A stretch of DNA of 64,000 bases from NCBI RefSeq assembly GCF_003589595.1, contig NW_020653713.1, forward strand, positions 6,262,360-6,326,359, in the 5' to 3' direction. The DNA is from Hyposmocoma kahamanoa. Lineage: Eukaryota > Arthropoda > Insecta > Lepidoptera > Cosmopterigidae. Below the pieces are notes generated by a model. The model had not been told where the DNA came from. It did not search any database and worked only from the letters and a program-made list of their open reading frames with translations. Shown here piece after piece: positions 58,343 through 64,000 of this stretch; positions within the stretch are counted from its first letter, which is position 1, and each line of letters begins with the position of its first letter. The translations under genes and the position numbers were made by a program.

Positions 58343-59280
58343 ATTGCCATGTACCTACTCACTGTGCGTACTTTAAAATGGGAACCCTAATAGGAATTTG
58401 GCTACTAGAATAGGTACTTTGTAGTAAGTTTTTAGGATCTCGGACTCCTCAAAGGAATAGGATTGGATAACATCAGACAACAACACATATGTCGCACTGA
58501 TCCCAAAGTAAGTAACTAAAGCACTTATGTTATGAAAATCAGAAACAAAGACGCTGTCACAAACACCCAGATCTGCGTACCAGGAGGTTGTACGATTTTA
58601 CAATCAGAATTTCAGGGATTCTGCATCAAGCAATATGGATGGCAAAGGCAATATATGCACTTAAAATTGTCCTCTACACGAAACGGTTGAATATATGTAC
58701 CTCAACGTGAATTGAAAAGAATGAAATGAGTAGCACATTTTGTCAGCCTCATATACCTACGTTAAATTTTGCCACGAGACGATTGTAAGTCGATGGGTTC
58801 CAAATAATGTTTTATATAACCTACAACTTCTGAGCACTTCAAAATCCAATTTCTAGGAGACACTTTCTTCTGACAGAAACAAACGTAAGATTGTTTGTTT
58901 TGGACGAGCGTATTATTCAGGTTGTTATGGAAAGTATAGTTAAAAATTTAGAAACCAAACATACAAATAAAAAGGAAATGGAAAAAACTTGAGCCAACAA
59001 GGAAACAAAGACTATTTGAATTGTTTGAGATCCTCGATGTGACAGAATACTTGCAGTGAATCCCTTAGAAGCCATGTGAACAGTATTAAGGTCGTCAACA
59101 GTACGACAGAAAGAGCTTGAGATATAGAAAGAAATTGCTCTGATAAAATAGTTTAATGAATCGGTCATTGAGGAACAACAAAAACAAAATTCTTCTTGTG
59201 GATAGCAGAATATCACAGAAAAGTTGTCACAAAGTGAACATTAGAAGGGATTGTATCGTTCAAAATAAAATTGCAGATAC
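58343..59280. other. Intergenic stretch
   Basis: Contains the inverted SINE B tail (58463-58580); otherwise no gene recognised. Confidence 0.4.
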
Positions 59281-59284
59281 GTAC

Positions 59285-59465
59285 ATAGGGCTTGTCAACT
59301 TATGTCTTAGTGTGCTGTCTTATGGTGGGCGCAGTGTTAGTGCCCCTCAGAACTTTGCGATTTAAAGCTCTGAATGACATTGCAATTGTTAATTGTTGTC
59401 CCTGGTGTCCCTTACCACCAGGCGCACGACATGTTAATCCCGACACTTGGTACCACATAAAAAAA
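59285..59465 (+). repeat. Dispersed repeat family C, copy 9
   Basis: It shares CTTTGCGATTTAAAGCTCTG and ACCACCAGGCGCACGAC; the tail is diverged. The open frame that follows (59470-59788, with CHTCRKC and RHVSDC) starts within the repeat tail and I do not treat it as a gene. Confidence 0.75.
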
Positions 59466-60419
59466 AGTTGATTAATATTGTGGCGGCGTTAGACGCCGCC
59501 TATTATCACCGGCTGGCTGTGGCAGTCTTTTTGGACGAGAGTGGCCAAGGAGAGTGTCACACTTGCCGAAAATGTTTGACAGTTTTTAGTTACGTAAATC
59601 GTCATGTCAGCGATTGCAAATTGTTTGTCCGGTTTGATAAAAAGCTATTTGTAAAAACCACGAAACATTATAATTATATCGCCATTCACGAAGTCGAGGC
59701 CGTTTTATTGTTCGTTAGGGGAGCGATAAATTCCCCAAAATATATTATATTTATTTTGCGTATTAATCTTGGTCTTATTTTAATATAATTTTAATTTCGT
59801 GATTTGTAGTTTTCTCAATAAAAATTATTAACTCTGAGAAATCGTATTTTTGCCTACTTTTACAGAAGTGATCAAAGTGTGCAACCTCTAAATATTAGTC
59901 AATCTTCTTCAAATTTAGCATATATGTGTTTTACATCGCTGAGACTCAGGACGTAAGCAAAGTCTGCAAAAATAAAACATTTTATTTTTTGCCTAGCAAA
60001 ATGAAACACCATAATACCTACTTTACACATAACGGTATGAAAAGGTAACCGAAAGTCATCCAGCTAATCTTTCGAAAGTTTCGAGTTTCGTATGGGTAAA
60101 TTACAAGTGACGTGTACTACAACTGTGATTGATTCCATTCCATATAAGTATCATATTAGTAGCTAAAATACTGTTGATACCACTCTGGGGACTCAATCGT
60201 CGAGCATAATTAAATTGGTAGAAAAATAGGATATTTGTATGATCACTCTTAACTTAGACTACTACCATTTATTATCTGTGTTCTGTTCTGTGATTATCTG
60301 TTACGTTCGCTGCGCTGACATTTTCTGTGCTTCGTGTTGGTTGCGTTTGTTGATGCGTTTTCGTGAAAATTAATTATCAAATGGGCTCTGTTGTTACGGT
60401 GTAGTACTCATCATTGGGA

Positions 60420-63400
60420 ATGTCGGACTCGGAGGGCAGTAATTATTCGGGGAGTGGGTCAGAGGCGGGTAGCGTAATCTCGCGGCGGAGTGTGGTTTCG
60501 AACCGTTCCGGGCCCTCTCGGTCTGTCTCTCGTTCGCGGTCGCGGTCTGTGAGCCGGAGCCCCTCGCGGAGTCCCTCAAGGTCCCGTTCGAGATCCAAAT
60601 CGAAATCCCGCTCTCGTTCTCGATCCAGGTAAACTACAAATTTACTTTAAAATTACATCTACGAGCCCTTACATCACCAGTAATGCAAATTTGCTTGTAT
60701 TTGTTACCAAAACGTTATATACCTACTTAATCTAATTAATTGTACATCAGCGTCTTTCATTACGTAATATTTTATAGGAATAAGATTGTAAATGACATAT
60801 TTTTTTTATTCCAAAATATTTTTTCCTATTTTATTAAGCGGTGTATTGTTTATCGTAGGAGCCGTTCGGCAGCTTCCGACGCTAGCCGCCGCGATGATGA
60901 GGCACAGGAAGCGTCTGGGGATGAGGAAGTCGAAGTAAGATTTGATATAAATACACAACTACTGTCATCATTAAGGATGCTGATTTAAAATTTATGTTGA
61001 ATGTCATGCTTGCTTTATTCTCTTAAATACTGAGTGAAAATGCGTAAATTAGACTGGTTGCAAATAGTAAGGAGATCTATCATAAGCTATGGTCAGAAAA
61101 AGGTGAGCCACATACATAGATACATGTATAGATATAGCTACAACGAGCAACATAGAGTTGTTAAAACCATCAAATATTAATTAATTACTGTTTTCGACGT
61201 AACAGTATTCTAGCAGTATTATAGAGTAACATTATTCTAAAAGCAATTTTTCGTGTAAGTGAATTATTGTTATAATTCTTATGAGAAATAAATATTTCTT
61301 AAACCTCAAACCTCTTGCTTAAATTTATTATTAAAGTGATATAGCGTCTGTAAGGGGTTTTATTTAAGTAATTAAAATGCTAAGTAAATGTGGTGTAGAA
61401 TATATTAAACATGTTAATGTATATAGGTTTAATATATGTTACACCACATTTACTTCTTCGCCTGCAAAATTACTTAGAAATGATATATGAGGTATTTGCT
61501 TTAAGATGACAATATTGATGAAAATGATATATTAGTTTTATATTGTATGTTTTTTTAGTTTATAGTTTTTGTTCCCCAAATGAATGTTGCTTTTCAAATG
61601 ATCTAGCTTTATTAGTGGTAATCTATTGATTAGGCCCAATCTTAGGTCTAATTATCTACCAAAGTGGAATAGAGAAAAGCTATGTTTTCTTTGACCAGTA
61701 ATAGTCTGTTTTGATGGTATCTCTAATTTCATTTAATTGAAATATATTCTGGAACACAGCTCTTTTCAACCCTATTTGGATAAGCAATAGGTTTAGGCCC
61801 TTTATCAAAATGTACTGTGTCATATATGGACTGTATGAAATGTATGTGAAGTAAACTGATTTTGCCAACCCTGAAGGGTGTTATGGTAATTGTAATATAT
61901 GATGTCTCTTGTCCTATTTAGCTATTGATGTGTGGGAAATTTCAGCTGGTGATATGCTATAAGAATGATAACAAAAAAGTGATCTCATACAATTTTCTAA
62001 TTTTGTATGGGAACCAAAAAATTCTTATTGTAATTTTAAAATTTCTCTTACTTAAGTTTTTGTTCTTGTGAATGTGGGCACAGGCTGAAATAACTTGCTT
62101 AAGCATTACTATTCTCAGCTACCATCCATGTCTCATCAATAATAATAAAGTTTGACGTCTACTATAAGTTAAATAATTTTTCCCACATCTTCTTCACACT
62201 TCACACTGTCTTCACAACGGTATAATAGAAAATTACGCAAATAATATATTATGTGTATATGAACAGGATGAACAAGAGCCAGAAGGTGAAGATCTTGTGG
62301 ACTCCGAAGAGTATGATGAAGACGAAGATGAGGCAAGACACCGGAAGAAGCGCAAGAAGGAGAGTCGATATGGAGGATTCATTATTGACGAGGCTGAGGT
62401 AAGTTTTATATGTAGATGTTTTATATTTCTTTGCTGTACTTTTGATAACCCTGAAGTATATTAGCAGTTGAATTAAAACTTGCGAATATTATTTTTTGTT
62501 ATAGGTTGATGACGAAGTAGACGAAGATGACGAATGGGAAGAAGGAGCCCAAGAGATGGGCATCGTCGGCAATGAGGTTGACGAAATCGGGCCTACAGCT
62601 CGTGAAATTGAAGGCCGTCGTCGGGGCACTAACCTTTGGGACTCACAGAAAGAGGAAGAAATTGCGGAGTACCTCAGACACAAGTATGCTGATGAATCTG
62701 TAGCTCTAAGACACTTTGGTGAAGGTGGAGAAGAGATGTCAGATGAAATTACACAACAGACTCTTTTACCAGGCATCAAAGATCCCAATTTGTGGATGGT
62801 CAAATGCAGAATAGGTGAAGAAAAAGCAACTGTTCTCCTCCTCATGAGGAAGTTCATTGCTTACCAATTCTCTGAAGAACCATTCCAGATCAAATCTGTA
62901 GTAGCACCTGAAGGCGTTAAAGGATACATTTATATTGAAGCATATAAACAAACACATGTCAAAGCCATTATAAACAATATTGGTACTCTTAGAATGGGCA
63001 ACTGGAAACAAGACATGGTGCCGATAAAAGAAATGACTGATGTACTAAGAGTTGTCAAAGAACAGTCTGGACTAAAGCCAAAACAATGGGTCAGATTAAA
63101 GAGAGGTCTCTACAAAGACGACATAGCTCAAGTTGACTATGTTGATTTAGCACAGAATCAGGTACATTTGAAATTACTTCCTAGAATAGATTATACTAGG
63201 CTCAGAGGGGCTTTGAGAACAGTTCAGAGTGAAAACGATGCTGCAAAGCGTAAGAAGAAGCGCCGTCCGCCAGCGAAACCTTTCGACCCAGAAGCTATTC
63301 GAGCGATTGGAGGCGAAGTCACATCTGACGGTGACTTTTTGATATTTGAAGGTAACAGATATTCAAGAAAAGGTTTTCTATATAAGAATTTCACTATGTC

Positions 63401-64000
63401 AGCTATCTTAGCTGAGGGCGTTAAACCAACTCTAACTGAATTAGAAAGGTTTGAAGAACAACCTGAAGGAATCGACATCGAATTAGCAGCACCAGCAAAG
63501 GATGACCCAACAAGCTTACACTCATTCTCCATGGGAGATAATGTGGAAGTGTGCTCAGGTGATTTGGCTAACTTGCAGGCAAGAATTATTGCAATCGACG
63601 GGTCAATGATCACAGTGATGCCGAAGCACGACGCTCTGAAAGATCCTTTAGTATTCAAACCTAATGAATTGAGAAAATACTTTAAGCAAGGAGACCACGT
63701 CAAAGTATTAGCTGGTCGTTACGAAGGAGACACAGGATTGATTGTCAGAGTAGAACCGCATAGAGTTGTTTTAGTATCAGATTTGACAATGCATGAACTG
63801 GAGGTGTTACCAAGAGATCTTCAGCTGTGCTCAGATATGGCAACTGGCGTGGACTCCCTGGGTCAGTTCCAATGGGGAGACATGGTTCAGCTGGACCCAC
63901 AAACTGTTGGGGTCATAGTAAGATTGGAAAAAGAGAACTTCCACGTTCTCGGCATGCAAGGTAAAGTTATAGAGTGCAAACCTCAAGCATTGCAAAAGAG
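60420..64000 (+). CDS. Spt5: Transcription elongation factor SPT5 (5' part, runs off the window)
   Basis: Exons 60420-60628, 60859-60934, 62267-62398 and 62505->64000 join in phase, giving about 637 residues before the edge. It starts [15 protein letters not shown], followed by a run of Arg-Ser dipeptides (about residues 23-75), then a very acidic stretch ([15 protein letters not shown]), [20 protein letters not shown], and the NGN domain from about 233 ([20 protein letters not shown] ... [18 protein letters not shown]). KOW segments follow, including [20 protein letters not shown] and [20 protein letters not shown]. Spt5 pairs with Spt4 (DSIF) on RNA polymerase II, to hold and then release paused polymerase; the C-terminal repeat region is outside. 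The true ATG is 60420; two codons upstream are open but lack an ATG. Confidence 0.97.
61382..61455. repeat. Hairpin element in Spt5 intron 2
   Basis: AAGTAAATGTGGTGTAGAAT continuing to 61409 is inverted at 61428-61455 with two mismatches over 28 bp. It is a MITE-like foldback. Confidence 0.85.

Noticed and set aside
59447..59788. 113-codon frame with CHTCRKC and RHVSDC, zinc-finger-like
   Set aside because: It begins inside a repeat tail, has one incomplete Cys/His set and no further support.

Overview
The window is nuclear DNA from an insect, almost certainly a moth or butterfly. Its genes have spliced exons with GT/AG introns and insect-type proteins. The spaces between are packed with lepidopteran-style short repeats (tRNA-derived SINEs, jockey-like 3' ends, mariner, piggyBac, hAT and Harbinger DNA transposons, foldback elements). 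There are two 10-base N gaps (1345-1354 and 44444-44453), both inside microsatellites.

Layout. (1) <1-880, minus: the N-terminal half of an intact piggyBac transposase, cut by the window edge. (2) 2516-18270, minus: an ITM2/BRICHOS-type type II membrane protein. I rebuilt it from four exons whose splice phases fit; its second intron is about 14 kb and full of transposons: a Harbinger relic with both of its gene remnants, a hAT deletion derivative with a clean 8-bp target duplication, a dead mariner, nested inverted-repeat elements and a degenerate tandem array. The last exon(s) are not found. (3) 19827-24932, plus: complete importin-alpha3 (six exons, 516 aa). (4) 26837-30397, minus: a small four-exon CFAP97D1-like axonemal protein (157 aa). 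(5) 30.4-43.4 kb: no gene recognised, repeats and AT-rich DNA. (6) 43440-55703, minus: complete Nck/dreadlocks SH3-SH3-SH3-SH2 adaptor (eight exons, 376 aa). Its introns hold a nearly complete mariner (47848-49143), nested SINEs and a perfect 46-bp palindrome. (7) 60420->64000, plus: the 5' part of transcription elongation factor Spt5.

The host genes do not form a pathway. ITM2/importin-alpha3 and dock/Spt5 are divergent pairs that may share upstream regions; importin-alpha3 and the CFAP97D1-like gene converge. I see no new defence-like or operon-like system. The most informative content is the reconstructed multi-exon genes and the fine structure of the mobile elements.
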